From Pythium myriotylum (taxonomy: Eukaryota; Oomycota; Peronosporomycetes; Pythiales; Pythiaceae), in the NCBI GenBank assembly GCA_023091665.1, contig JALJCQ010000039.1:186001-250000 (forward strand): a stretch of DNA of 64,000 nt. The letters are read 5' to 3'. Each line of letters starts with the position of its first letter. The stretch's first letter is position 1. Both the position numbers and the translations under genes were made by a program. Below the pieces are notes generated by a model, which saw only the letters and a list, made by a program, of their open reading frames with translations, had not been told where the DNA came from and did not search any database. Of this stretch, positions 20,444-30,084 are shown one piece after another.

Positions 20444-20956
20444 GGTTGTTGTGGAGAGCTGGCTTGTGACTCGCTTGGATGATGTGGAAGTGAGCTCTCG
20501 GAAAGGCAGTCTTCGCGTTCGCGCCGACCTGAGAGGAGTTGAGGACGAGTGGGCAGCAGCCATGGGATCGCGCAGCAGGCCGTACGATCGCATCCGTTGC
20601 AGAACACCAATCAAAACTCCTCCCCGAAGACGTCACAGCTTCAAACCCGCCCAAGGCTTTTTGAGGTTGTTGCCATTCTTAGACATAAGATGAGGAGGCT
20701 ATCCGACAAGGGACCTGTATGAGCAATTGAACCTTGTCAGTTAAGACCATAGCGTCACACGGGACATCGATCTGTGACGACGCAGAGAGGTGGTTTCGAT
20801 CGACTGCTCTTGCAACGGATGCGATCTTGCGATCCGTTCCTTTGACGCCCAGGAGATCCATCAAGTCTGGAACGCGAGGTTCCCCTCTTCAAGGGCTCCC
20901 AAGAGCTCACTTCCACTTCATCCAAGCGAGTCACAAGTCAACCCTCCACACCAACC
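20444..20956. promoter_or_regulatory. Bidirectional upstream region with inverted 16-bp sites
   Basis: GATCGCATCCGTTGCA at 20586-20601 is the exact reverse complement of TGCAACGGATGCGATC at 20811-20826. Each lies about 130-160 bp upstream of, and in the same relative orientation to, its own small gene. Initiator-like GAGCTCACTTCCACWTCATC elements lie at about 20478-20498 (minus) and 20903-20921 (plus). The arrangement is repeated in arm B' (29147-29659). Confidence 0.55.
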
Positions 20957-21130
20957 ATGGGCCGAAAGCAGAACAAGCAGCAGCAGCAGGCGGCGCCGGT
21001 GGCCCAAGAGCAGAAGCCAATTCCCGAGAAGAAGGGCGGCAAGCAGCACGAGCCGCCCAAGCAGGCGGCAGCTGCATCGGCACCCCCACCAGCGAAGGAA
21101 CCTGAGAACAAGAAGGGCGGCAAGAAGTAG
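20957..21130 (+). CDS. Small Q/K/G-rich protein, copy 4 (57 aa)
   Basis: Shortest copy: it has one GGKK block less at the C-terminus (PENKKGGKK then stop) and an extra Ala in the Ala run. It ends at the inner boundary of arm B, and its counterpart at 28958-29146 has the full C-terminus. The inverted repeat therefore stops inside or just after this gene. Confidence 0.72.
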   Translation: MGRKQNKQQQQAAPVAQEQKPIPEKKGGKQHEPPKQAAAASAPPPAKEPENKKGGKK

Positions 21131-21207
21131 CCTCGTCTCTCCATTCTCCTCATACACTTGCATTTCTTGGTTTCTCTCTCTCTTTTTTCGCTCTTGGTCT
21201 CTTGTTG

Positions 21208-21363
21208 TCACGCGGCCTTGCGTCGCCCCGTCCGCGCGCGCCGCCGCGGCATCAAAACCTCCACGAGCAGCACGTAGAGCGCGAAGAGCGCGAGCACCGC
21301 GACGCCCAACGCGCGCCAGCCGCCGAGCAGCTCGACGGTCTCGAGAAAGCTCACGTCCTCCAT
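21208..21363 (-). CDS. Putative 51-aa single-span membrane microprotein
   Basis: An ATG at 21363-21361 opens a 52-codon frame: an acidic N-terminus (MEDVSFLETVELLGGWR), one strong hydrophobic span (ALGVAVLALFALYVLLVEVL) and a basic tail (RRRARTGRRKAA). Codons are GC-rich like the neighbouring genes. The layout is that of a small integral membrane protein with its basic tail on the cytosolic side. I know no specific homologue. The gene is tail-to-tail with small-protein copy 4, its stop lying 78 bp from that gene's stop. Only one copy exists, and conservation cannot be tested here. Confidence 0.5.
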   Translation of the reverse strand: MEDVSFLETVELLGGWRALGVAVLALFALYVLLVEVLMPRRRARTGRRKAA

Positions 21364-22343
21364 TGGGTCCTCTTGAGGAAGATCTGAGTTTTCGAAGAGC
21401 TCCGGAAGGAGTGATGGTCGTGATGGAATCGACTATGAGGGGTTTTAGCTAGTGGGTACGCGGTTGGTATCGACGAGGTATGCGAAGATAGAGGTGTACG
21501 TTGTCTGGTTGAGGTTGGGTGGTGGCTTCCCCTGACCCTGCCCACAAACCTATCGCTGGTTTTTTGGTCGGTTCCAAAACCCTAGAATTCAAATGGCGAA
21601 AAAACCTTCTCGACAAGGTTAAACTAGTCTCTCTTTCCCCCAGCGAATCTCTTGTGTTCGTTGCATTCCACCTCATGTTCTCGCGAGGTTTTTTTCCTCT
21701 CACCAAGGGGAAGGGGGTTGTGGGCTCCGCGGGAGAGGGAATGGGGGAGCGCAAGCGAGCGACCGAGGGGTCGGGGCCGTGGGCGGCCACAGTCAAAACA
21801 ACAGGCGGTGCCCAAGACAGAAGCGGCGGCATCAAAAGGAAGAGCCCCATTCCCCGACCCTCAGCCCGCGCACGTCCGCCGCGCGATCCGCCGAAGGAAT
21901 TCAAACCAACTTGGCTACACCTTCTCCCCAAAGCGCGGCAATTTTCCCCGACCCCGTTTGGCGGTCGTGTTGAAGTCGTTGGAACCGCGCCGACGCCAAC
22001 GTTCGCCGGGCGCCGACGCCAACGCGCCCACGTACCCACGCCAACGCGGCACCTTCACTCGCTAGGTACGAGACGCCAACATGAACCCGCACGGCTCATG
22101 ACAAGGGAAATGGATCGAGGTGTTGACGCTCGCCGCGGTATGTGCAGGACGCGAGCGAAGCCGCCGAGTGGCTCGGCGCAACCGCGCGCTCTCCCGCTCT
22201 CGCGTGGTGTAATTTTAGGCGCCAACTCCCAAGGGGCGCCCAGGCCGCAAGCAGAAACCCTAGCGGCAACGTGCAGGTGCGTCTCGATGCGAGGCCAGGG
22301 AAGCCACAGGAAAGGAAGAGCATGGGCTGACCGACGCTTGTAG
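21364..22343. other. Long upstream region of the Myb gene with CGCCAAC repeats
   Basis: Six or so CGCCAAC words occur between 21990 and 22226, including TTAGGCGCCAAC at 22215-22226, close to the motif upstream of the HECT gene. A GTGCGT donor at about 22276 and a TTGTAG acceptor ending at 22343, exactly at the next ATG, suggest a 5'-UTR intron. ORFs on both strands here lack family features. Confidence 0.45.
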
Positions 22344-24002
22344 ATGGCCAAGGCCAAGAGCGCCGCGCCCGCCGCGCTCACGCCGGCGCAGCTCAAGCAG
22401 CAGCAGCAGCTCGCGCAGCAGCAGCAACTGCAGCAACAACTGCAACTCGCGCAGCAGCAGCAGCAGCAGTTCCAGCTCGCGCAGCAGCAGCAGCAACTGC
22501 AGCAGCAACTGCAGGCCGCGCAGCAGCTCCAGGCGCAGCAGCAGCAGCAGCAGGCGCTCCAGAGCCTCCAGGCGAGCGCGCTCTCGACCTCGAACCCGGC
22601 CGCCGCGAGCCTCGTGGCCACGGCCATGCAGGCGGCGGCCTCGGCCGGCGTCACGGCGCCGCCCAGCGCCAACCGCTCGTTCCCGTTCCCGCAAAACTCG
22701 CCCGAGTTTGCCTGTGAAAACGTCGGCGACCGCGTCAAGGGCAAGCGGAGAAAGTACTGCCCCCATGAAGTCACGGCGCTCGTGCTCGGCGTGCAGCGCT
22801 ACGCCGACGATAGCTGCCCCTGGAGCTCGATCTTGAAAGACCAGCACCTGGGCCATCTCTTCCACGGACGCAGCGGCGTCGACCTCAAGGACAAGTGGCG
22901 CACGCTCATCAAGACACGGCCCGAGCTCGCGGCTTACACGGAAAACCGCAAAAACCACCGCAAGTACCGCCCGTTCTCGGCTGCCGAGGAGCGCGCGCTC
23001 ATGGAAGGCGTCAAGAAGTACAACGGCCAGCGCAACGTCTGGTCGCTCATTCTCATCGACAAGGAACTCGGTCCGCTCTTTAACGACAGGTCGAACGTCC
23101 AGCTCAAAGATAAATTCCGCACAATGCGCCGCTCGGGTGGGAGCTCAGCGATCGCGTCCAACCCATCGAGTCGGCGGTCGTCAAGCACCGCGCCGACCTC
23201 AGGGACGTCGGCGGGTGCGGCTGCTGCGCCAGCTCAGTCGAACGCGGCAGCGGCAGGTGTGACCATCAAGACCCAACCAGGCGCAGTCAGCAGTGGCCCA
23301 CTCACACCGACGTCGGCGGCGCTCGCGGCTGTAAACGGTGTGCTGCGAAATGCTGGCTCGGCGGGCGTAACGTCACAGCAGGCCGCCGCGCTGCTCGCGC
23401 AGAACGCGAGCGCGACGAGTGCACTCTTTGACGCAAATCTGTACCTAGGCGGCTCGTTCCAGCTCAACCCACACCTTTCACAGCAGCTCTCACAGGCCGG
23501 GCTTAATTTGCAGCAACTCGGTGTGTCGGCGCCTTCTGCGCCGACTGCAACGCGACAGCAGACCGCCGCGCAGGTGCAGGCGCAAGCCCACGCACAAGCT
23601 CAGGCACACGCTCAAGCCCAGGCAATCGCGCAGGCCCAAGCACGGGCGCAGATGCAAGCGGCGCAGCTTCATGCTCAGCAACAGCACCATTTGAGAACGC
23701 AGAGTCAAGTGTCACAGGCGCAGGCACAAGCTCACGCACAGGCCCAGGCTCAGGCACAGGCACAAGCTCAAGCTCAAGCACAGGCGCAAGCTCAGGCACA
23801 GGCGCAGAACAAGCAGTTTAACCAGATGCTGGGTAACGCGTATGCGCAGATCCCGGGCTACCAGCTTGTCGGCAATCAACTCATCCCACAGCAAGCGCTG
23901 TACTATCAGATGCATCCTCAGCAGCAACAGCAGCAGCAACAACAGGCTGTCCAACTCCAGCAGCAGCAGATTCAGCAGTACCAGCAACAACAGCGACAAC
24001 TT

Positions 24003-24034
<32 letters not shown>

Positions 24035-24377
24035 GCAACAGCAACAGGCCGCTGCCGTCGCCGCCGCAGCCGCAGCCATGGCCGCCCAACAGCAACAACA
24101 GCAACAAGCCCAGCAACAGCAAGCTCAGCAGCAGCAGCAACAACAACAGCAAAAGGATGCGACGCAGGCTGGAGGCCGGGGTGCTGGTGGCCGAGGGCGA
24201 GGACGAGGGCGCGGGCGAGGCGGTCGAGGGCGAGGTGGTGGTCGTGGCGACAAGGATGACGACGGACTTAATGCGCGGATGGACTCGATGCTTCAGATGT
24301 CGGGCGTCAGCTCCTCGACGACGACGTCATCAGCTTCAACGACAGCCAAGGCCGGCGTTAATAATATGCTCATTTAG
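22344..24377 (+). CDS. Poly-Q protein with two telobox-type Myb repeats and an RGG tail
   Basis: 677 residues, intronless in the coding part. A Q-rich N-terminus precedes two Myb/SANT-like repeats, about 135-190 and 208-265. These end in [13 protein letters not shown] and [13 protein letters not shown], close to the [10 protein letters not shown] telobox signature of telomere-repeat-binding Myb proteins. The C-terminal half has AQ and poly-Q tracts (about 405-605) and an RGG-like box (about 610-640, [21 protein letters not shown]). The role is probably nuclear double-stranded DNA binding at telobox sequence. Telomere binding versus transcriptional regulation cannot be separated from sequence. 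Reverse-strand poly-Leu ORFs are shadows of the CAG tracts. Confidence 0.85.
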
Positions 24378-24644
24378 CCAGTAGGAATGCGCCAAGTCGG
24401 ACGATCTCAGCGTCGCGTGTCCTCTCCAAGTGGCTTTTTTGGAGGGTAGGACTAGCAGCCACGAGGACACGAGTAGTGAATGCCAAGGCCCCACGAAGAC
24501 GACCAAGGCAGACCCGAAGACGACAACGCACTTGTGAATAGGAACCTTTGAGGGAAGGCGTCAGCGCCAGCGTACCATAGCGATACACATTCGAGAAAAC
24601 CAGGGCCCACTATGTATTACCACTCCTGCATTTGCTTTCCATTC
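24378..24644. other. Convergent 3' spacer
   Basis: Lies between the 3' ends of the Myb gene (plus) and the RPAP3-like gene (minus). No gene seen. Confidence 0.5.
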
Positions 24645-26624
24645 TCATGCCGCGAGCGCGGTCTCCAGCTTCGCGTGGGCGTGGCCCACGAGTTGCTCGA
24701 GCTTTCGCTGTTCGTCGGGCGACGCCATCTCTCGCACAAGTGCGAAGCGTGGGAGCTCAAGGAGATGCTGAAGGACTCGAGCGAGGTCTTCGGTGAGGTC
24801 TCCGAGCACGAGTGCTTCAAGAACAAGTGCGAGGCTCGTCTCAGGGAGCGCGTTCTCGATAGCAGAGCCAACGTGGTGACAAGGCGTTGTCTCGAGCAAC
24901 GACCGGATCGCCACGAGCTCGTTCTTGCACCGGGCGAATCTCCGAACGAACGTCCGCGACTTGAGGACACTTTCGATTGGAGCGTCTGAGGTCGAAGCAG
25001 ATGATCGTGGTGGTTGTTTCTTGGCGGACGACGACGATCGGAACCTCGCGAGCACGTCGTGGGGACAAGAGCGACTGATGGGCTCGGGGACTTCTGCTGG
25101 TCGTTTCTGCACTGCGCTCGGTGTGTCAATCGACGAAGATGCAGCCGAAGGCGTGGTGGTTCGCTGCAGCAGAAGCCGCATGACCTCTTGCTCTTTCGCT
25201 GCTCGTGTCGCATGCTTGCGCTTCTCTAAAGCTTCCTTCTGGAGATAGTCGTGGGCCTTCTCATCGAAGAAGGCGCGTCGCTCTTGTAAGAATGCGAGAT
25301 CTTCTGCTAACAACTCGGTGGACTGTAGCTCGTCACCGGCGCCTCTGCCACTGACACGGGCATGCCACGCGTCCAGCTCGTCCCGACCTTGGACCCACAT
25401 TTCGAGCATCTCGAACGTTCTTAGAAGACACTTCCACGCGTCGATGTTGAGTGGGTCGCGATCTAGCACCGCCTTGCAGTCCTGGATACTCAGCTGCCCT
25501 TCTTCCTTCTTCGCCAGTGGGCAGTACAACTCGATGCGACGAGCTCGCACTTTAGCTCGTAACAAGAACGCCTCGAGACTGTGAACGCCGGCGTCGATCG
25601 CGTCCGAGCACAGAGAGATGGCTTCCTCGAGCGCCTCCTCGCTTGGCTCGCTCGTCGACAACAGCTCCTCCAATTTCCGGGGCGAAAACAGTTTCTTTGA
25701 CTTGATCTCAGTATCGTTGGTGGTGAGCTCAACATGTCGAGCTTCCGGTGCCTCGTGGTCGTCCTCGATGGGAGGCCACCGACTGAAGTCTTCGTACACT
25801 TGCCGTGCCAGCTCGAGTTCTTCTTCGTTCTCTGACTTGGTTCTCGTCTCCCAATCTCGTAGCAAATCCAAAAGCTCTCGACTGAGTCGCAGCTCGTTGC
25901 GCGTGTAAAACTTTCGGACCCAGCTGAGGAAGAACGCGAGAACCTGCAGCAGCACGAACGTCCCACCTGGAAGCCGTTGGAAGTTACCGGGAGCCTGTGC
26001 TTGTTCCTCGCGCTGTTCATAGAGACGCACATTTCTTACAATGCTCTTTAAGAAATCCGCGCCGGGTACAGCGAGCGCGACCATCTTGGAGTGGAGCACG
26101 CGCGCTTCGTAGCCCACGGGATCGTCAAACCACTCGAACGCGACGTGGCTCGTGATCTGCACGAAAGAGTCGATGGCCTGCCCACGCATCTGGAGATTTC
26201 GATGCATGAACAGATCCGCAAGTACCTGCAGCCCATCGCGCAGCACAAACGCGGCCACGAGCGGCCAGTTGCGCGCGTGTTTCAAGTAAAACAGCGTGAG
26301 GAACCTCTTGCGCAGCACACACTGCCAGGTCGACGGATCTTCCTCGTTCTCTCGCGACGACGGCGCGCGCAGCGAGAGCAGGTCGGCGTAGTGCTTGTAC
26401 TGCCGCGGCGTCGGCGCGAAGAGCAAGTGGCGCGCCTCGTCGTCCGTGAGCCGCTTGCGCAGCACGGGCTCGAGCTGCGCCGTGCGCGGATCGTGGTAGT
26501 CGTCGACGAATTTCGCGACGAGCGCGTCGCGCACGCCCAGCGGGAACGCCGCGAGCGCGTCGCCGAGATGTCGCCGCACGAATTCGCGGGCGTCGGCGTC
26601 GCGTTGGGGAGCCCAAAGGTCCAT
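24645..26624 (-). CDS. RPAP3-like C-terminal domain protein with TPR region
   Basis: 659 residues from the ATG at 26624 (MDLWAPQRDADAREF). An in-frame extension to 26735 lacks coding character. The N-terminal 300 residues are helical and armadillo-like, without a name I can give. About 325-420 looks like a TPR pair (EEALEEAISLCSDAI, then DCKAVLDRDPLNIDAWKCLLRTFEML). The last 100 residues (SRTFVRRFARCKNELVAIRSLL ... LVLEALVLGDLTEDLARVLQHLLELPRF) resemble the RPAP3/Monad-binding C-terminal domain used by R2TP/HSP90 co-chaperones. It could be a SPAG1/TTC-type or dynein-assembly factor. The gene shares a 450-bp divergent upstream region with the threonine dehydrogenase gene. Confidence 0.65.
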   Translation of the reverse strand: MDLWAPQRDADAREFVRRHLGDALAAFPLGVRDALVAKFVDDYHDPRTAQLEPVLRKRLTDDEARHLLFAPTPRQYKHYADLLSLRAPSSRENEEDPSTWQCVLRKRFLTLFYLKHARNWPLVAAFVLRDGLQVLADLFMHRNLQMRGQAIDSFVQITSHVAFEWFDDPVGYEARVLHSKMVALAVPGADFLKSIVRNVRLYEQREEQAQAPGNFQRLPGGTFVLLQVLAFFLSWVRKFYTRNELRLSRELLDLLRDWETRTKSENEEELELARQVYEDFSRWPPIEDDHEAPEARHVELTTNDTEIKSKKLFSPRKLEELLSTSEPSEEALEEAISLCSDAIDAGVHSLEAFLLRAKVRARRIELYCPLAKKEEGQLSIQDCKAVLDRDPLNIDAWKCLLRTFEMLEMWVQGRDELDAWHARVSGRGAGDELQSTELLAEDLAFLQERRAFFDEKAHDYLQKEALEKRKHATRAAKEQEVMRLLLQRTTTPSAASSSIDTPSAVQKRPAEVPEPISRSCPHDVLARFRSSSSAKKQPPRSSASTSDAPIESVLKSRTFVRRFARCKNELVAIRSLLETTPCHHVGSAIENALPETSLALVLEALVLGDLTEDLARVLQHLLELPRFALVREMASPDEQRKLEQLVGHAHAKLETALAA

Positions 26625-26723
26625 TTCCACGTGGAGAAGGCAAAAAAAAAAGAGTATCCATTCTCGGGCGCATTTTGACGCCCTTTCGGGGCGGTTCTGT
26701 CCTCTTAAACCCGATGACGTATG

Positions 26724-26807
26724 TCTCCGTCTCACCTTATTTTGGTAAAATCAGATTTTGCACCAGACAGTAGTGGAGGTGCGTGCCAAAAGAAGGTGAG
26801 ACGGAGA
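26724..26807. repeat. 22-bp inverted repeat, 40-bp spacer (MITE-like or regulatory)
   Basis: Arms 26724-26745 and 26786-26807 match at 21 of 22 positions. The outer 15 bp, TCTCCGTCTCACCTT and its complement, are perfect. No clear target duplication flanks it. It lies in the middle of a divergent promoter region. Confidence 0.7.
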
Positions 26808-27039
26808 TCTCTTAAAACCGCAACTTGAATTTCGCGCAGGTTCAACGGCGGCTTATGACATCTCGTCCGCCGCCGTTCGTCTGCAGATTCGATGACGCTA
26901 CTTGTTCTCCTCCTCCTCCACCACTGGCCATCGCCGCCTGCGATGCGCCACACTTGAAGCGGCGCAGAGACAGGCCCCGCGCGCTGCCGTCCTATCGGCG
27001 TGCTTGCCGTCCGCCTGCGCGCTTGCCTCTCACCCTCTC

Positions 27040-27060
27040 GAGCTCACTTCCGCTTCGTCC
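27040..27060 (+). promoter_or_regulatory. Initiator-like element of the dehydrogenase gene
   Basis: GAGCTCACTTCCGCTTCGTC lies about 15-35 nt before the ATG. It resembles the oomycete GCTCATTYY initiator and matches GAGCTCACTTCCACTTCATC, found at the same kind of distance upstream of the small-protein copies. Confidence 0.45.
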
Positions 27061-27074
27061 CCGTCACGACCGCA

Positions 27075-28593
27075 ATGCTCGCTCGCTCGCTGCTGCGCCG
27101 CAGCCTCAAGCCGTCGTCGCGCGGCTTCGCGACCGCCACGGCCACGACCGAAGCGCCGCCCTCGGCCTCGTCGACGCCCACGGCGCGCGCCAACTCGACC
27201 TACACGGGCGGTTTCGACCCGTTCAACCAGGGCCGCCGCATCCTCGTCACGGGCGGCACGGGCCAGATCGGTACGATTCGAGCCACTGTTTTGCTGGTGG
27301 GAGACAACTGCGATCAAGCTACCTAACAAACCCATAATGTATAAAGGCATGGAGCTCGTGCCGTACTTGCGCGAGGTCTTTGGCGAGCAGGCTGTGGTCA
27401 ACTCGGACATCAAGACCACGGGCAAGAAGGAGAGAGGTCCGTTCGTCTACTGCGACGTCCAGGACCGCGACTCGCTCGCGCGCATCGTGCTCGAGAACGG
27501 CATCGACACGATCGTGCACATGGCCTCGCTGCTCTCGGCGCTCGGCGAGAAGAACCCGCAGCTCGCGCTCAAGGTCAACTCGCGCGGCATCGAGAACGTG
27601 CTCGAGATCGCGCGCCAGAACAACCTCAAGGTCTTTTCGCCCTCGACCATCGCGGTCTTCGGCCCCACGACGCCGCAGGACATGACGCCCGACGAGACCA
27701 TCATGCGCCCGACGACCATGTACGTGTTCCGCGCCGATTCTCGTGGGTGGGCGAGGAAGCGCCTTGCCGAAGAGAGACAGGTCGCAGGCTGCTTGGGGTG
27801 GATGGGACACGCGCGCGTGCCTGTGACGTGGCCAGTTCAAGCCGGAGAGCTCCCCAGCTGGGTCAACGCTGGCTCGCGCGGCGGGATCTTTCTCTTGACA
27901 AGAGCTGCCTGCGACACACCCATCCTCGTCGCCTGTCCACTCGTCTCGAGGCGATCGCGCATTCACGTTTGCCGCGCGATCTTTTTCCGGTCTCACCAAA
28001 AGCCCGCTGACTAATCTGTGACCGTCCTACCATGTAGCTACGGCATCACCAAGGTGCATCTCGAGCTCCTCGGCGAGTACTACCACGACAAGTTCGGCGT
28101 CGACTTTCGCTCGCTGCGGTACCCGGGCATCATCTCGTCCGAGGCGTGGCCCGGAGGCGGCACGACCGACTACGCCGTCGAGATCTTCTACGAGGCGCTC
28201 AAGCACAACAAGTACGAGTGCTTCCTGGCGCCCGACGCCATGCTGCCCATGATGTACATGCCCGACTGTCTCAAGGCCTCGCTCGCGCTCATGCAGGCGG
28301 ACGAGGCCGCGCTCTCGCAGCGCGTCTACAACGTCACGGCTGTCTCGTTCACGCCGGCGCAGATCGCCGCGTCCATCAAGAAAGTGCTCCCGGGCTTTGA
28401 GATCACGTACAAGCCCGACTTTCGCCAGAAGATCGCCGAGACATGGCCTCGCTCGCTGGACGACTCGCGCGCGCGAGAGGACTGGCAGTGGCAGCCCGAC
28501 TTTGACCTCGACGGCATGGTCGAGGACATGCTCGTCAAGCTCGACGCCAAGCTCAAGAAGCACGCGGCCGAGCAGGCAGCCGCCAAGAAGTAG
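27075..28593 (+). CDS. TDH: Mitochondrial L-threonine 3-dehydrogenase (SDR family)
   Basis: Exons 27075-27270, 27347-27719 and 28038-28593 give 374 residues. The second intron (318 nt, donor GTACGT) is long for this window and splits the Ile of the active-site region. The N-terminus ([20 protein letters not shown]) is a typical mitochondrial presequence. The NAD-binding loop is [11 protein letters not shown] (residues about 57-67). The SDR catalytic Tyr and Lys are in [16 protein letters not shown] (Tyr about 191). [29 protein letters not shown] and [16 protein letters not shown] are hallmarks of threonine dehydrogenase, which oxidises threonine to 2-amino-3-ketobutyrate. No defect seen. Confidence 0.93.
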
Positions 28594-28957
28594 TACCCAT
28601 AGATTTGACCCAACTGACTCGCTGCGTGCATCCATGAAAACTGAGAATTCCCCCACCAGTGGTTGCCATTCCGTTTCACTCGTGTAGATTATGTACACAT
28701 ACGAGCTCTGTCACAGAGCTGAGACGAGCAAACGCATAGACGAGGCAAAGGCGCTTTCCGTGGTCATGCAGTCAGAGTTCGCATTCATGTTTGTGCAATT
28801 TATTGACTTTATGAGTCGCTCCCGCCTGGAAGAAGCCCGCTTGACCCGCACACGACTCAGATGTGCGCAAAGATAGCGATAGCGACTTCAGACTGGGAAT
28901 TCCTAATGTTTTTAGAAAAGTGGCATGGAGAATTGAGCTGGGGACGCTTCGTAGTCT
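28594..28957. other. Spacer before arm B'
   Basis: 3' flank of the dehydrogenase gene and, from about 28740, a stretch related to the arm edges (GTGCAATTTATTGACTTTAT). No gene. Confidence 0.4.
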
Positions 28958-29146
28958 CTACTTCTTGCCGCCCTTCTTGCCGCCGCCCTTCTTGTTCTCA
29001 GGTTCCTTGGCCGGTGGGGGTGCCGATGCAGCTGCCGCCTGCTTGGGCGGCTCGTGCTGCTTGCCGCCCTTCTTCTCGGGAATTGGCTTCTGCTCTTGGG
29101 CCACCGGCGCCGCCTGCTGCTGCTGCTTGTTCTGCTTTCGGCCCAT
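28958..29146 (-). CDS. Small Q/K/G-rich protein, copy 5 (62 aa)
   Basis: The longest copy, with five Ala in KQAAAASAPPP and the full KKGGGKKGGKK end. It is at the inner end of arm B' and is the counterpart of copy 4. Confidence 0.75.
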   Translation of the reverse strand: MGRKQNKQQQQAAPVAQEQKPIPEKKGGKQHEPPKQAAAASAPPPAKEPENKKGGGKKGGKK

Positions 29147-29659
29147 GGTTGGTGTGGAGGGTTGACTTGTGACTCGCTTGGATGAAGTGGAAGTGAGCTC
29201 TTGGGAGCCCTTGAAGAGGGGAACCTCGCGTTCCAGACTTGATGGATCTCCTGGGCGTCAAAGGAACGGATCGCAAGATCGCATCCGTTGCAAGAGCAGT
29301 CGATCGAAACCACCTCTCTGCGCCGTCACAGATCGATGTCCCGTGTGACGCTATGGTCTTAACTGACAAGGTTCAATTGCTCATACAGGTCCCTTGTCGG
29401 ATAGCCTCCTCATCTTATGTCTAAGAATGGCAACAGCCTCAAAAAGCCTTGGGCGGGTTTGAAGCTGTGACGTCTTCGGGGAGGAGTTTTGATTGGTGTT
29501 CTGCAACGGATGCGATCGTACGGCCTGCTGCGCGATCCCATGGCTGCTGCCCACTCGTCCTCAACTCCTCTCAGGTCGGCGCGAACGCGAAGACTGCCTT
29601 TCCGAGAGCTCACTTCCACATCATCCAAGCGAGTCACAAGCCAGCTCTCCACACCAACC
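29147..29659. promoter_or_regulatory. Bidirectional upstream region, mirror of 20444-20956
   Basis: The two 16-bp sites recur at 29277-29292 and 29502-29517, and the initiator-like elements recur at the mirror distances. Confidence 0.5.
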
Positions 29660-29845
29660 ATGGGCCGAAAGCAGAACAAGCAGCAGCAGCAGGCGGCGCC
29701 GGTGGCCCAAGAGCAGAAGCCAATTCCCGAGAAGAAGGGCGGCAAGCAGCACGAGCCGCCCAAGCAGGCGGCGGCATCGGCTCCTCCCCCAGCCAAGGAA
29801 CCTGAGAACAAGAAGGGCGGCGGCAAGAAGGGCGGCAAGAAGTAG
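29660..29845 (+). CDS. Small Q/K/G-rich protein, copy 6 (61 aa)
   Basis: Identical protein to copy 3, its inverted twin. The only nearby change noticed is one base just upstream of the ATG (ACCAACC against ACAACC type). Confidence 0.75.
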   Translation: MGRKQNKQQQQAAPVAQEQKPIPEKKGGKQHEPPKQAAASAPPPAKEPENKKGGGKKGGKK

Positions 29846-30084
29846 AGAAAGCAACTTGGAAGAACTCTCTTGGTGCATACCATCGAGCCACGCCACGCTT
29901 TGCGCACATCTTATCTGTGAGCGGTTCAAGCGAGTGTGCTTACAAGGCAACCAGAGAGAGTCAAATGCTTGAATTTCGTAAAAATTAAATACTCTTCATC
30001 ACCACCATGAATACGCTCGCCTGACTTCAAAGCATCTGTCAAGAGAGAGGGAGCTCCTTCAAGCGCTGGGAACCCTCTCGCTCC

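Larger units (their letters stand above)
17745..21130. repeat. Inverted repeat arm B (partner 28958-32340)
   Basis: Positions pair as x + x' = 50103. The arm contains three small-protein genes and one five-exon aspartic protease. In the central 2.6 kb I found only isolated differences, for example one Pro/Leu change in the protease. The outermost small gene (17880-18062 against 32041-32226) is clearly more diverged, as is the innermost one. Confidence 0.95.
26625..27074. promoter_or_regulatory. Divergent upstream region, RPAP3-like / threonine dehydrogenase
   Basis: Contains an 84-bp inverted-repeat unit (26724-26807, described separately) and the initiator-like element of the downstream gene at 27040-27060. 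Confidence 0.45.

Noticed and set aside
22055..24152. Poly-Leu and poly-Cys reverse-strand ORFs
   Set aside because: They are the complements of CAG/CAA tracts encoding poly-Q on the forward strand.
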